NCBI RefSeq assembly: GCF_005405385.1
Contig: NZ_BJDY01000003.1
Coordinates: forward strand, 558,001-622,000
DNA length: 64,000 nt
Origin: Lactiplantibacillus mudanjiangensis
GTDB taxonomy: Bacteria > Bacillota > Bacilli > Lactobacillales > Lactobacillaceae
Direction of reading: 5' to 3'
The position numbers were made by a program, and so were the translations under genes. Below are positions 22,394 through 31,034 of this stretch, piece after piece; the stretch's first letter is position 1; each line of letters opens with the position of its first letter. The notes below the pieces were generated by a model. It was not told the origin of the DNA, made no database searches, and saw nothing but the letters and a program-made list of their open reading frames with translations.

Positions 22394-22473
22394 GTGCCAA
22401 ATTAAAAGTAGCTCAACTTGCTAGCTGAGGTTATGCTAGTGATTACTGATTAATTAACATCCGCATGATAACC

Positions 22474-22530
22474 GAAGCCAGTCAGTGATGGCACCGGTCC
22501 TCACAGCTGGCAGAATCACTGACTGGCTTC
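22474..22530. repeat. Miniature repeat R4 (outer stem of part A only)
   Basis: GAAGCCAGTCAGTGAT and ATCACTGACTGGCTTC are perfect 16-bp arms around GGCACCGG...CACAGCTGGCAGA. This is part A with its ~130-bp interior deleted, in the orientation of R9. It lies just upstream of the GntR promoter. Confidence 0.85.
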
Positions 22531-22554
22531 TGTGGCAAATTTAGCAGCTGATAT

Positions 22555-22608
22555 TGCCGAAACTGTCCTACCCTGATATAATACACCGTAATACAGTGTA
22601 GTACAGTT
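22555..22608 (+). promoter_or_regulatory. Promoter/operator of the GntR-ABC operon
   Basis: TTGCCG (22555-22560), a 16-base spacer and TATAAT (22577-22582) form the promoter. It runs into ACACCGTAATACAGTGT, an imperfect palindrome, and a further GTAGTACAG. YtrA-type GntR repressors bind such sites in their own promoter. Confidence 0.6.
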
Positions 22609-22621
22609 TGGAGATGACGAA

Positions 22622-22978
22622 ATGGTTGTAATTGATCGGCAAAGTGGGCAACCATATTATGCTCAACTAGTAACAGGGATTCAACAAGACATCGCCCACG
22701 GCCTTTGGCAACCGGGCGAACAATTGCCATCAGTTAGAGAGTTAGCCAAGCAACATCTACTAAATCCCAATACGGTGAGTAAAGCCTATAAGCAACTGGA
22801 GCAGCTACAAGTGATTCAAACTGTCCCGGGAAAAGGCAGCTATGTCACAGCAGCAACCACTAAAACAGCGCAATCCGAGATTCAGCAACAGTTAGTCCAG
22901 TTAGTGCAACAAGCAGCACAAGTTGGGATTTCAATTAGTCTCCTACAAACTTGGCTGACACAAATGGAGGAACAGTAG
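22622..22978 (+). CDS. GntR family regulator (YtrA subfamily)
   Basis: The 118-aa protein has only the GntR winged helix (GEQLPSVRELAKQHLLNPNT, ~31-50) and a short helical tail. That small size defines the YtrA group. YtrA regulators precede ABC transporter genes and respond to cell-envelope-active compounds. Here the gene overlaps the region of the next ATPase start and lies two bases before it, so the operon organisation fits. ATG 22622 follows GGAG. Confidence 0.9.
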   Translation: MVVIDRQSGQPYYAQLVTGIQQDIAHGLWQPGEQLPSVRELAKQHLLNPNTVSKAYKQLEQLQVIQTVPGKGSYVTAATTKTAQSEIQQQLVQLVQQAAQVGISISLLQTWLTQMEEQ

Positions 22979-22980
22979 TC

Positions 22981-23874
22981 ATGAGCTTAAAGATCACAAA
23001 TTTGAATAAACAAATCGATCACCATGCGACCTTGATTGATCTTGATTTTACAGTTGAACCCGGCCAGATTGTCGGGATTATCGGTCGAAATGGGGTTGGA
23101 AAAACCACCTTATTTCGAACGATTAATGGTCAGTATTTACCGGATACTGGTCAAGTGCTAGTGGATGATCAAGCGGTATCCGCGCAACCTGAATTACGGC
23201 AACGGTTAAGCTTTGTTGATCCGCAAGCGAATTTCTTTAAAGGCGTCACTGCTAAACAAATTGCTTGGTATTATCGCGCGACTTATCCGGAATTTGACCA
23301 AGCGAAGTTTGATCAATTAATGACACGCTATCAACTACCGGTTGACCAGAAGTTACGCCATTTTTCAAAAGGCATGTTTGGCCTATTTACGATTATTCTA
23401 AGTGTCTCAACGAAGGCGACTTATCTCTTTTTAGATGAGCCGTTAGATGGTCTCGATGTGATTATTCGGAAAAATGTCCTTAATATTTTAATCGATGAAG
23501 TGGCTAACGGGGATCATGCGATTCTAATTGCGTCACACAACTTGAGTGAATTAGAGGGCATCATTGATCGGGTATTGATGCTAAAAGATGGTCGAATTAA
23601 ACATGATTATCAATTAGAAACGATGCGGGCTCAAGCACGTAAAATGCAGGTGGTTTATCGCGATAAGACTATTCCGGCCGTATTACGTGAACAAGGACAT
23701 ATTATTAGCGTGTCTGGTCGAGTCATTGTCGTCGTTTTTGAAAACTTTACGCCAGCTTTGGCTGATCAACTGACGGCAACTAAACCGGTCTTTCAAGAAG
23801 CACTACCGTTGTCGTTAACTGATCTATTTGTGGCGAATTTAACGGATGAACATGACTATGAGTTACTATCTTAG
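22981..23874 (+). CDS. ABC transporter ATPase with degenerate signature motif
   Basis: The 297-aa ATPase has Walker A IIGRNGVGKTTLF, Walker B YLFLDEPLDGLD and the switch ASHNLSELE. The signature reads FSKGMFG rather than LSGGQ, which is common in YtrB/bacitracin-type exporters. It pairs with the membrane protein encoded 12 bases downstream. ATG 22981 follows GGAGGAAC; the longer reading overlaps the GntR gene. It probably exports or senses an antimicrobial or lipid; the substrate is not shown. Confidence 0.9.
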   Translation: MSLKITNLNKQIDHHATLIDLDFTVEPGQIVGIIGRNGVGKTTLFRTINGQYLPDTGQVLVDDQAVSAQPELRQRLSFVDPQANFFKGVTAKQIAWYYRATYPEFDQAKFDQLMTRYQLPVDQKLRHFSKGMFGLFTIILSVSTKATYLFLDEPLDGLDVIIRKNVLNILIDEVANGDHAILIASHNLSELEGIIDRVLMLKDGRIKHDYQLETMRAQARKMQVVYRDKTIPAVLREQGHIISVSGRVIVVVFENFTPALADQLTATKPVFQEALPLSLTDLFVANLTDEHDYELLS

Positions 23875-23886
23875 GAGGACGGGGCA

Positions 23887-24891
23887 ATGACAAACACAAC
23901 TTTATGGCGGTTATTATGGCGCCGTTATCGAGTCTTATTGGGAACGGCTTTAGTGGTGATGGGGCTAGTCGGTATTAAGGCCGCAACTGATTTAGTTGGG
24001 ACCGTTGGTAATTTATTTACAAAGCACGGTTATATTACAGGCAATGCAGACAGTTTATTAATGTTCATGACTTTTGTAGTCGTGACTGTCTTAGGCTGGG
24101 CGATATTTGCTTGGGATCATCATACGGATTTTAACCATTATCTATTCGCGCTGCCAGTGACCCGGCGTCGGATTTATCGGCAAAAGCTACAACTGTTATT
24201 GACCACTGTGGCCGGTAGTTATGTCTTGATGCATGGCCTTTTTTTAGGCGTATTGGGGTTAATTAAACGGTCGACGATGACTTATAATTTGAACTGGGCC
24301 AACGATTTACGCTATTGTGTGAGTCAGTTGATGTTCTTATTGGCGGTTTTGATGGTGGCGATGACTTGTGGGTTGTGGCTGGGCCAAATTTTTGCCAGTG
24401 CGCTCACAACGGTTATCTTTATGGCAAGTTGGCTCTTTGCAATTAATGGGTTTAGCACGATTTTAATGGATTTGACGGGCATTCAATTGTGGCGAGTTCA
24501 TTGGATTTATTACTTTGATCAGTCGACCTGGTCGGGTTTTAGCATTCTAGTACTCGGTAGTTTAGCCGTTATTGTTGCGCTATATTATTTAGATCGTTGG
24601 GCTTTTGAACATCTGTCTTTGGAAGAAACTGGCGAATATTTCTTGTTGCCGCAATTCCGACAAACGTTACTTTGGTTAGTTATCGTATATTTGACGGTGG
24701 CAGTTAGTTTCTCAAGCTTTGGTCATTTAATTATTCAAATGGTCACCAATCACTATGTTGCAGATTTACCACTCTATCAAAACGTGCTGTTAGCAGTGGT
24801 CGTGGCCTACTTAACTTGGAGTATTGGTCGCTTAATCTTGTATCGACCAGACCAAGTTCGAACGGCATTTAAATTCAAAAAAATTGCGTAG
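23887..24891 (+). CDS. ABC transporter permease
   Basis: The 334-aa protein has about eight hydrophobic segments and a short basic N-terminus (LLWRRYRVLLG). It is the membrane partner of the preceding ATPase. Domain features are those of ABC-2-like permeases in GntR-linked operons; sequence similarity is low in this group, so the assignment rests on topology and context. ATG 23887 follows TAGGAGGACGGGGCA. A strong terminator ends the operon. Confidence 0.85.
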   Translation: MTNTTLWRLLWRRYRVLLGTALVVMGLVGIKAATDLVGTVGNLFTKHGYITGNADSLLMFMTFVVVTVLGWAIFAWDHHTDFNHYLFALPVTRRRIYRQKLQLLLTTVAGSYVLMHGLFLGVLGLIKRSTMTYNLNWANDLRYCVSQLMFLLAVLMVAMTCGLWLGQIFASALTTVIFMASWLFAINGFSTILMDLTGIQLWRVHWIYYFDQSTWSGFSILVLGSLAVIVALYYLDRWAFEHLSLEETGEYFLLPQFRQTLLWLVIVYLTVAVSFSSFGHLIIQMVTNHYVADLPLYQNVLLAVVVAYLTWSIGRLILYRPDQVRTAFKFKKIA

Positions 24892-24899
24892 CACCTAAA

Positions 24900-24948
24900 A
24901 GGCGCCGTTACTAGCAAGCTTAACTTGCTCAGTAGCGGCGCCTGTTTT
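24900..24948. terminator. Terminator of the GntR-ABC operon
   Basis: GGCGCCGTTACT and AGTAGCGGCGCC form the outer stem, GCAAG and CTTGC the inner one, followed by TGTTTTT. Confidence 0.9.
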
Positions 24949-24984
24949 TGGCGGCAATTCTAATTTATCTTTGAAAAAAGGGTA

Positions 24985-26355
24985 TTAACGAATTTTGCTT
25001 AAGCGTTTGGCAACGGTCTTGATATTCAAGAGGTCCCAATCTTCCAAGTTGTGCGAAATTGAGTTATGGCCCCAAGTGCCACAGCCCAAAGTCAAGGATG
25101 GCGCAACATTGTCATATTTGAAACCGATGGCACCTTGTGAGGAAGGTACGTTGATTAAAGCCCGACAAGCGGTCATTTCGAGTGCAAATTGAGTCATGAC
25201 AGCTTCATCAGTGGTGTGGAGCACTGCGGTATGGCCTAAACCACCCAAAGCGAGGCTCCGCTTCATCAAATTAAAGCCAACTTGTGTATTCTTTGCATGA
25301 ATAACGGCGAGTACGGGTGATAACTTTTCACGTGAAAGTGGTTGGTCACCACCGATGCCGTCTAATTCAACCGCTAAGACTTTCGTGTCGACTGGAATAT
25401 CGAATCCGGCCCACTGCGCGATTTGCCAAGGCGTTTGTCCAGCAACTTTTGGATCAACGGCCTGTTTCTTGAGGTTCATGACGGTTTTTTCTAAAGCTGA
25501 AACTTGTTCAGGCTTAGTGAAGTAAACGCCATTGGCACTTAATTCGGTTTTAACTTGATCGTAGATGCTATCGTCAACGATTAAGTTAGATTCAGACGCG
25601 CAAATCATGCCGTTATCGAACGACTTAGAGGTAATGACGTCGTCAACTGCTTGCTTAACGTCAGCAGTCTTTTCGATGAAACAAGGCACATTACCAGGAC
25701 CCACTCCTAACGCTGGTTTCCCAGTTGAGTAGGCCGATTTGACCATGGCTGAACCACCAGTCGCGATAATGGTGGCAACGCCTTTGTGATTCATCAAAGC
25801 TTCGGTGGCCGCTAAACTAGGTTGCTTAATCCATTGCATCCAGTTTTTAGGTGCGCCGGCTGCAATGGCGGCATCACGAATAATTCGACCAGTTTCAACA
25901 CAAGTCTTTTGGGCAAAAGGATGAAAACCAAAGATGATAGGGTTCCGGGTCTTTAAGGCTAACATTGCATTGAAAATCACCGTAGATGTTGGGTTGGTTA
26001 CAGGCGTTACGCCGGCAATAATCCCAACGGGTTCGGCAACTTTCATCACGCCACTGACTGGATCGTCATTAATGATTCCGACAGTTTTGTCATCTTTAAT
26101 AAAATCGTAGACGTTTTTAGCAGCAAAGTCATTTTTTGCGACCTTATCACGGTAGTTCCCACGGCCGGTTTCTTCAACAGCCATAGCTGCTAACATTCCA
26201 CGCGCTGCATGCGCCGCGTGAGCAAGTGCGGTTACGGCCGCATCAATCTGTTCTTGGTCCATAACTTCTAGCCGGTTCGCCGCTAATGACGCATTGAAGA
26301 CTAAGCGATCGGTTGACTGTTGAACATCGGTTTTTTCATCAATTTCTTTCAACAT
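24985..26355 (-). CDS. acdH: Acetaldehyde dehydrogenase (CoA-acylating)
   Basis: The 456-aa enzyme reduces acetyl-CoA to acetaldehyde with NADH. It corresponds to the N-terminal half of AdhE and to EutE. Marks are GIIAGVTPVTNPTSTVIFNA, IIATGGSAMVKSAYSTGKP, GVGPGNVP, the catalytic Cys in NGMICASESN, and LGGLGHTAVLH. There is no alcohol dehydrogenase domain, so it is a single-domain enzyme, not a truncated AdhE: its C-terminus is complete. It is divergent from fba, and two cre-like sites lie between them, which fits fermentation control by CcpA. Confidence 0.9.
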   Translation of the reverse strand: MLKEIDEKTDVQQSTDRLVFNASLAANRLEVMDQEQIDAAVTALAHAAHAARGMLAAMAVEETGRGNYRDKVAKNDFAAKNVYDFIKDDKTVGIINDDPVSGVMKVAEPVGIIAGVTPVTNPTSTVIFNAMLALKTRNPIIFGFHPFAQKTCVETGRIIRDAAIAAGAPKNWMQWIKQPSLAATEALMNHKGVATIIATGGSAMVKSAYSTGKPALGVGPGNVPCFIEKTADVKQAVDDVITSKSFDNGMICASESNLIVDDSIYDQVKTELSANGVYFTKPEQVSALEKTVMNLKKQAVDPKVAGQTPWQIAQWAGFDIPVDTKVLAVELDGIGGDQPLSREKLSPVLAVIHAKNTQVGFNLMKRSLALGGLGHTAVLHTTDEAVMTQFALEMTACRALINVPSSQGAIGFKYDNVAPSLTLGCGTWGHNSISHNLEDWDLLNIKTVAKRLSKIR

Positions 26356-26513
26356 CGCACAATTCCTCCTAAGCCAAACAAAACTTGTTGTTTATTTCAC
26401 AAGACTTATTATAATCACTTCTTCACAAATGTAAATAGGCAATTTTAAATCACAAAATAAAAAATAAAGCGGGACTAATAGACTGATATATAGGCATTTT
26501 ATTTTGAAAATAA

Positions 26514-26527
26514 AGTAAGCGTTTACA
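26514..26527. promoter_or_regulatory. cre-like site between acdH and fba
   Basis: AGTAAGCGTTTACA matches TGWAANCGNTNWCA at all but the first position. It lies 159 bases before the acdH start. Binding by CcpA is inferred. Confidence 0.6.
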
Positions 26528-26624
26528 ACGTGATTAAACCAATAAACTGTTACTAAATTCACAATCTTTACAAACTAATTGGACTTAACCTTAAAAGTCA
26601 GCGGCATAAATTAAATTATACGAA

Positions 26625-26638
26625 AGAAACCGATTACA
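26625..26638. promoter_or_regulatory. Second cre-like site between acdH and fba
   Basis: AGAAACCGATTACA matches the cre consensus at all but the first position. It lies 80 bases upstream of the likely fba -35 box. Confidence 0.5.
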
Positions 26639-26704
26639 TGTTTAAATTCCAAGTCAAACCAGCCAAATCTTGGTTTTGACAGCATAATAAATATCGCAAA
26701 ACGG

Positions 26705-26734
26705 TTATCACTCCTAGGCAAAGTGTGCTAAAAT
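26705..26734 (+). promoter_or_regulatory. Likely fba promoter
   Basis: TTATCA, an 18-base spacer and TAAAAT precede the fba start by about 50 bases. A TTGACA at 26676 lacks a good -10 partner. Confidence 0.5.
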
Positions 26735-26785
26735 GAATGTGATTCAAAAATCGTATCTCTTAATTAACCTAGGAGGGTTATTTTT

Positions 26786-27649
26786 ATGTCATTTGTAAAT
26801 GCTGTTGATATGACACAAGACGCATACAAGAACCATTACGCTATTGGTGCGTTCAACACTAACAACCTTGAATGGACTCGTTGCATCTTAAAGGGTGCCC
26901 AAGATACTAACACCCCTGTTATTATCCAAGTTTCAATGGGTGCTGCTAAATACATGGGCGGCTACAAATTAGTTAAGCATTTAGTTGCTGATACTATGGA
27001 AAGCATGAACATCACTGTTCCTGTTGTTATGCACTTAGACCATGGTAACTACGAAGCAGCTAAAGAATGTATCGAAGCTGGTTACTCATCAGTTATGTTC
27101 GATGGTCATGACTTGCCATTTGCCGAAAACTTAGAAAAGACTAAGGAAATCGTCAAATTAGCACATGCTAAGGGCATCTCTGTTGAAGCCGAAGTTGGTT
27201 CAATCGGTGGTGAAGAAGACGGTATCATCGGTGAAGGTGAATTAGCATCTGTTGAAGAAGCTAAACAATTAGCTGACACTGGTATCGACATCTTGGCTGC
27301 TGGGATTGGTAACATTCATGGTAAGTACCCAGAAAACTGGACTGGCTTACATTTCGAACGTTTACAAGAAATCTCAGATGCTGTTAAGATGCCAATGGTA
27401 TTACACGGTGGTTCTGGTATTCCTAAGGACCAAATCGTTAAGGCCGTTAAGATGGGTATCAGCAAGGTTAACGTTAACACTGAAAACCAAGTTGCATTTG
27501 CTAATGCTACTCGTGCTTACATCGAATCTGGCGCAGACCAAATCGGTAAGGGCTACGACCCTCGTAAATTATTAGCACCTGGTAAGAAAGCTATCGTTGA
27601 TGTTGTTTCATCACGTATTGGCTGGTTCATGACTCCAGAAGCTAAATAA
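26786..27649 (+). CDS. fba: Class II fructose-bisphosphate aldolase
   Basis: The 287-aa zinc enzyme cleaves fructose 1,6-bisphosphate into the two triose phosphates. Marks are IGAFNTNNLEWTRCIL, the metal- and substrate-binding VVMHLDHGNYEAAKECIEAG, AEVGSIGGEEDG, the second metal site GIGNIHGKYP and VLHGGSGIPKDQI. Codon choice is clearly more biased than in the neighbours (GGT, AAC, GAA, TTC), as expected for an abundant glycolytic protein. A strong AGGAGG precedes ATG 26786. It is monocistronic. Confidence 0.97.
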   Translation: MSFVNAVDMTQDAYKNHYAIGAFNTNNLEWTRCILKGAQDTNTPVIIQVSMGAAKYMGGYKLVKHLVADTMESMNITVPVVMHLDHGNYEAAKECIEAGYSSVMFDGHDLPFAENLEKTKEIVKLAHAKGISVEAEVGSIGGEEDGIIGEGELASVEEAKQLADTGIDILAAGIGNIHGKYPENWTGLHFERLQEISDAVKMPMVLHGGSGIPKDQIVKAVKMGISKVNVNTENQVAFANATRAYIESGADQIGKGYDPRKLLAPGKKAIVDVVSSRIGWFMTPEAK

Positions 27650-27666
27650 TTAGATTCTTGAATCTC

Positions 27667-27695
27667 GAAAAGTCGACGCTGAGTCGGCTTTTCTT
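27667..27695 (+). terminator. fba terminator
   Basis: AAAAGTCGAC and GAGTCGGCTTTT pair around a short loop, with a TTTTCTT run. Confidence 0.75.
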
Positions 27696-27712
27696 ATGAT
27701 CTTGTAAATAAA

Positions 27713-27752
27713 ACAAAGTCGCCATCGAATTCAGTTTCGATGGCGACTTTTT
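27713..27752. terminator. Terminator of the GPH transporter gene
   Basis: AAAGTCGCCATCGAA and TTTCGATGGCGACTTTTT form a near-perfect hairpin at the end of the minus-strand transporter gene; it can work in both directions. Confidence 0.9.
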
Positions 27753-29088
27753 AATTGCGCACATTGTCAAAATGCTGATTAACGGCGGTCAGCAATTGCG
27801 TTTCGTTGTAGAATAACAAGACGATAAACATTAAAATGTAGAGACCTAACGGTAACCAAGCGTAATTTAGCGTAATCATGTGTTGCGTGGCCACGTTTTG
27901 CGGATGGTTAGCAACGTAACCAGATAGGTGGAATAAGCCAGCCGTAATTAATCCACCTAAGCCTAACCCAACGTTGACCCCGAAGTCATCGGTTGACGCT
28001 AAGATACCTTCAGCTTGAATCCCCATTGTCATCCCATAACGGATGGTGTCCGCGATCATGATTGACACGAGGCCAATGATCAGGCCATTTCCAATCGAGT
28101 TGATGAATGTTCCCGCAAAGATGATGGGGAGTTGTTGTACCAGGGTGCCACTAGCTAGAATGAGTTGGCCAATGGCGGCGATGGCAATCCCCGTTAACAT
28201 CGTCCGCTTTTTACCGAGGCGTTTAGCAGCACTGACAATAAGAACGACGCCAATCAATGCCGCGAAGGTAAAGCCGTTGACGAGTGGCACTAAACTTTCG
28301 CTGTGTTGCAAATATTTAAAGTAGTAGATGGTTGTTTGATTCTTAATGGCGGTTGTTAACCAATACAATAGAATCACAATTGAAATCACGAACCACGGTT
28401 GATTCTTTTTTAACATCTGCCAGACTTCGCTTAATGGTTGGTGATCGGCTTCTGGTTGACTAAAGCGTTCTTTGATTTGGAAGAAGGTATTCCAAATTAA
28501 CGCTAACGAAATGATGCCAAACAAAATGATCGTATATAAGAATCCGTGTTGTTGATTACCCCGACCGAGTAAGGCGACCAATGGTAAGGTGAAAACGGCG
28601 ACGATAATTTGAACGGCACTACCAGAGAACTGCCGAATCACACCAAGTAACGTGAGTTCTTGATCATTTTTTGATAGCGTCGGTAAAATAGACGTAATCG
28701 GTAAGTTTACCGCGGTGTAGAAGAATCCCAGTCCTAGATAGGTTACGTAGGCCCAGATGAGTTTACCAGTATCACCAAAGTTGGGCGTCACAAAGGTCAA
28801 AACCGCAAACAAGACATAAGGCAAGGCGTACCATAAGAAGAAGGGACGACTTTTACCAAAGCGTGAGTGTGTATGATCGATCATGATGCCGATAATTAAA
28901 CTTTCAACGACATCTGCTAAGCGCGCCACGATGAATAAAATTGCGGCCGCGCTAGCCGATAACCCGTAGACGTCAGTATAGAAAAATAGCAGGTACGTGG
29001 TCATCATTTGGAAAACCAAGTTATCGGCCGCATCGCTTAAACCGTAACTGATTCGTTCTGGCCAAGCGGTTTGCCAAGGTTGCTGCAA
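27751..29088 (-). CDS. GPH family sugar:cation symporter
   Basis: The 445-aa protein has twelve predicted membrane segments. The GPH signature is IMIDHTHSRFGKSRPFFLWY (about 77-96), close to the melibiose-carrier motif. It starts SYGLSDAADNLVFQ, also family-like. It has no C-terminal IIA domain, so it is not a LacS type. It probably imports a glycoside or pentoside with a cation. I start at TTG 29088, eight bases after GGAGG; the TTG 29103 reading overlaps that site. No glycosidase lies next to it, so the substrate stays open. Confidence 0.87.
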   Translation of the reverse strand: MQQPWQTAWPERISYGLSDAADNLVFQMMTTYLLFFYTDVYGLSASAAAILFIVARLADVVESLIIGIMIDHTHSRFGKSRPFFLWYALPYVLFAVLTFVTPNFGDTGKLIWAYVTYLGLGFFYTAVNLPITSILPTLSKNDQELTLLGVIRQFSGSAVQIIVAVFTLPLVALLGRGNQQHGFLYTIILFGIISLALIWNTFFQIKERFSQPEADHQPLSEVWQMLKKNQPWFVISIVILLYWLTTAIKNQTTIYYFKYLQHSESLVPLVNGFTFAALIGVVLIVSAAKRLGKKRTMLTGIAIAAIGQLILASGTLVQQLPIIFAGTFINSIGNGLIIGLVSIMIADTIRYGMTMGIQAEGILASTDDFGVNVGLGLGGLITAGLFHLSGYVANHPQNVATQHMITLNYAWLPLGLYILMFIVLLFYNETQLLTAVNQHFDNVRN

Positions 29089-29221
29089 AAAGATCGCCTC
29101 CAAAATGATTATAAATTTTAGCTAAAGCACAGTTTAATTGTACCCTAACCAGATTTGAAATCGAAGTAGAGCGCCTTGGACGTGAAAAAACGGCCATTTA
29201 TCGTAGCTGCTGCTAACGACC

Positions 29222-29413
29222 TTATCTTTCGGTATGAACGAAGAAAGCACTGCCAACGGCCAATAGACTGACAATTAACAGTAGGCCATAAGTGATGACA
29301 TCACCAACCGTGGCGTAAGTCCGGGGATAACCTGCGAAGACGATCCAAATGAATAGGCCACCTAGCCAAAAACGACCAGTTTTATAAAAAATCATCGGCT
29401 TAATTAAATGCAT
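29222..29413 (-). CDS. Small two-span membrane protein
   Basis: The 63-aa protein has two hydrophobic segments (WLGGLFIWIVFAGY and ITYGLLLIVSLLAVGSAFF) and a basic end (HTER). ATG 29413 follows GGGGGC by about 8 bases. It is probably independent of the transporter downstream. No family recognised. Confidence 0.55.
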   Translation of the reverse strand: MHLIKPMIFYKTGRFWLGGLFIWIVFAGYPRTYATVGDVITYGLLLIVSLLAVGSAFFVHTER

Positions 29414-29577
29414 AATTAACGCCCCCAAGTCTTTAGATTGATTTGAGTTTAATCGGGCGGCTAGTTAAAGCCAACTGGAAACGACTGGTTAGTTAACCGA
29501 TCAAAATCGCTTGGCTTACATAACGGGGGTATAACGCGTATGATGAAATCTGAAACTAATTTGAAATGAGAGGTAAT

Positions 29578-30984
29578 ATGATGACAACAGGTTCACAGCC
29601 GACAACCGTGCCACGAAAGAACCTATTGGCCGTTTTTGCGGTTGCAATCATGGCTTTTTTAGGTATTTTGGTAGAAACGTCAATGAACGTGACGTTCCCT
29701 ACACTAATGAAAACGATGCACGTGTCATTGAGCACGGTGCAATGGATTACGACGGGGTATTTATTAACAGTAGCGTTATTGATGATCACGTCGGCATTCT
29801 TAAAACAACGATTTACTAATAAGCAATTATTCGTGACGGCTGCCCTGGCATTCATTGTCGGCGACTTAGTTTGTGCGCTAGCTACGACTTTTCCAATTTT
29901 ATTGATTGGTCGGGTGATTCAAGCTGGTTGTGCTGGAATTGCGATTCCGTTGATGTTTAACATTGTGGCAGAGAGTGTGCCGCGAGCACGTCTAGGATTT
30001 TACATGGGAATGGCTGGCTTAATCTTGATGATTGCGCCGGCGAGTGGTCCAACGTTTGGTGGTGTAATGGTTGCCATGGCTAATTGGCGTTGGATATTTT
30101 GGAGTACGATGCCAGTTGAAGGCTTAATCTTATTACTCGGAAGTGGTGCGATTAAACAATTTATTCCCGTTCGTGCGGTGCGGTTCAATTGGGGTCAATT
30201 TTTATTATTGGCGGTGGCCTTTGTGAGTTTCACCGTGGGACTGGACCAAATCAGTACCGTTGGCTGGTTAAGTTGGCAATTCTTAGGAGGCATTGGGTTA
30301 GCGCTGATTAGTTTGATTGGCTATATTCAATTAGCTAAACATAGTCAGACGCAATTATTGAAACTCGCTATTTTTAAGAATCCAGTTTTTACGTACAGTT
30401 TTCTAGCGTATATCATTCTACAATTCTGTAATATCGGGATTAACTTTGCACTACCGAATTACGCGCAAATTGTGGTTGGTGCGAGTTCATTAATTGGCGG
30501 CTTGATGCTATTACCTGGTAGCTTGATTACGGCGGTGTTGCAACCTTGGTTTGGTCATTTATTAGATGAACACGGCGCACGATTGCCGATTTTAACAGGG
30601 AGTGGGTTATTCTTACTTGCTGCGACTGGATTTACCGTTTTTGGTCGGGCGTTACCTATTCTGATGATTACGATTTTATACATTGTATTCAGTATCGGCC
30701 GGTCGATGGCGTTTAGCAATACGTTGACGAATGGGTTAAAAGAAGTTGACTTGGATCAACGGGCTGATGCCAATGCGATCTATAATACGGGTCAACAGTT
30801 TGCCGGTTCGATTGGGACTACCATTTTAGCAGCGCTAATGTCGGCAGTGCCCACTGGAAAGCTATCCTATGCGCATGCAACGGCAATTGGAAGTCAATTG
30901 GCTTTTGGGTTAATCATGGTCTTGGCTGTGGTGAACTTTGGACTGTATTATTTAGTCTTCCATTATCAAAAAACAGATAAATAA
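29578..30984 (+). CDS. DHA2 family MFS multidrug exporter
   Basis: The 468-aa protein has fourteen predicted membrane segments, as in EmrB/QacA. Motifs are ETSMNVTFPTLMKTMHVS (motif D1), TTGYLLTVALLMI, LIGRVIQAGCAGIAIPL (antiporter region) and MGMAGLILMIAPASGPTFGG (motif C). It probably exports toxic compounds by proton antiport. The start is ATG 29578 after AGAGGTAAT. No regulator is adjacent, and a terminator follows. Confidence 0.88.
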   Translation: MMTTGSQPTTVPRKNLLAVFAVAIMAFLGILVETSMNVTFPTLMKTMHVSLSTVQWITTGYLLTVALLMITSAFLKQRFTNKQLFVTAALAFIVGDLVCALATTFPILLIGRVIQAGCAGIAIPLMFNIVAESVPRARLGFYMGMAGLILMIAPASGPTFGGVMVAMANWRWIFWSTMPVEGLILLLGSGAIKQFIPVRAVRFNWGQFLLLAVAFVSFTVGLDQISTVGWLSWQFLGGIGLALISLIGYIQLAKHSQTQLLKLAIFKNPVFTYSFLAYIILQFCNIGINFALPNYAQIVVGASSLIGGLMLLPGSLITAVLQPWFGHLLDEHGARLPILTGSGLFLLAATGFTVFGRALPILMITILYIVFSIGRSMAFSNTLTNGLKEVDLDQRADANAIYNTGQQFAGSIGTTILAALMSAVPTGKLSYAHATAIGSQLAFGLIMVLAVVNFGLYYLVFHYQKTDK

Positions 30985-30989
30985 GTAAA

Positions 30990-31023
30990 AATCGCTCGCC
31001 AGCGGACTGGTGAGCGATTTTTT
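30990..31023. terminator. Bidirectional terminator
   Basis: AAATCGCTCGCCAG and CTGGTGAGCGATTTTTT pair around CGGA, between the convergent MFS and SPFH genes. Confidence 0.9.
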
Positions 31024-31034
31024 CATAGGACAGA

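Noticed and set aside
24985-26355. Truncated AdhE pseudogene
   Set aside because: The 456-aa protein has complete N- and C-termini for a single-domain acylating aldehyde dehydrogenase, with a proper start and no downstream ADH remnant.
26676-26681. TTGACA as the fba -35 box
   Set aside because: No acceptable -10 hexamer follows at 16-18 bases; the TTATCA/TAAAAT pair downstream is better.
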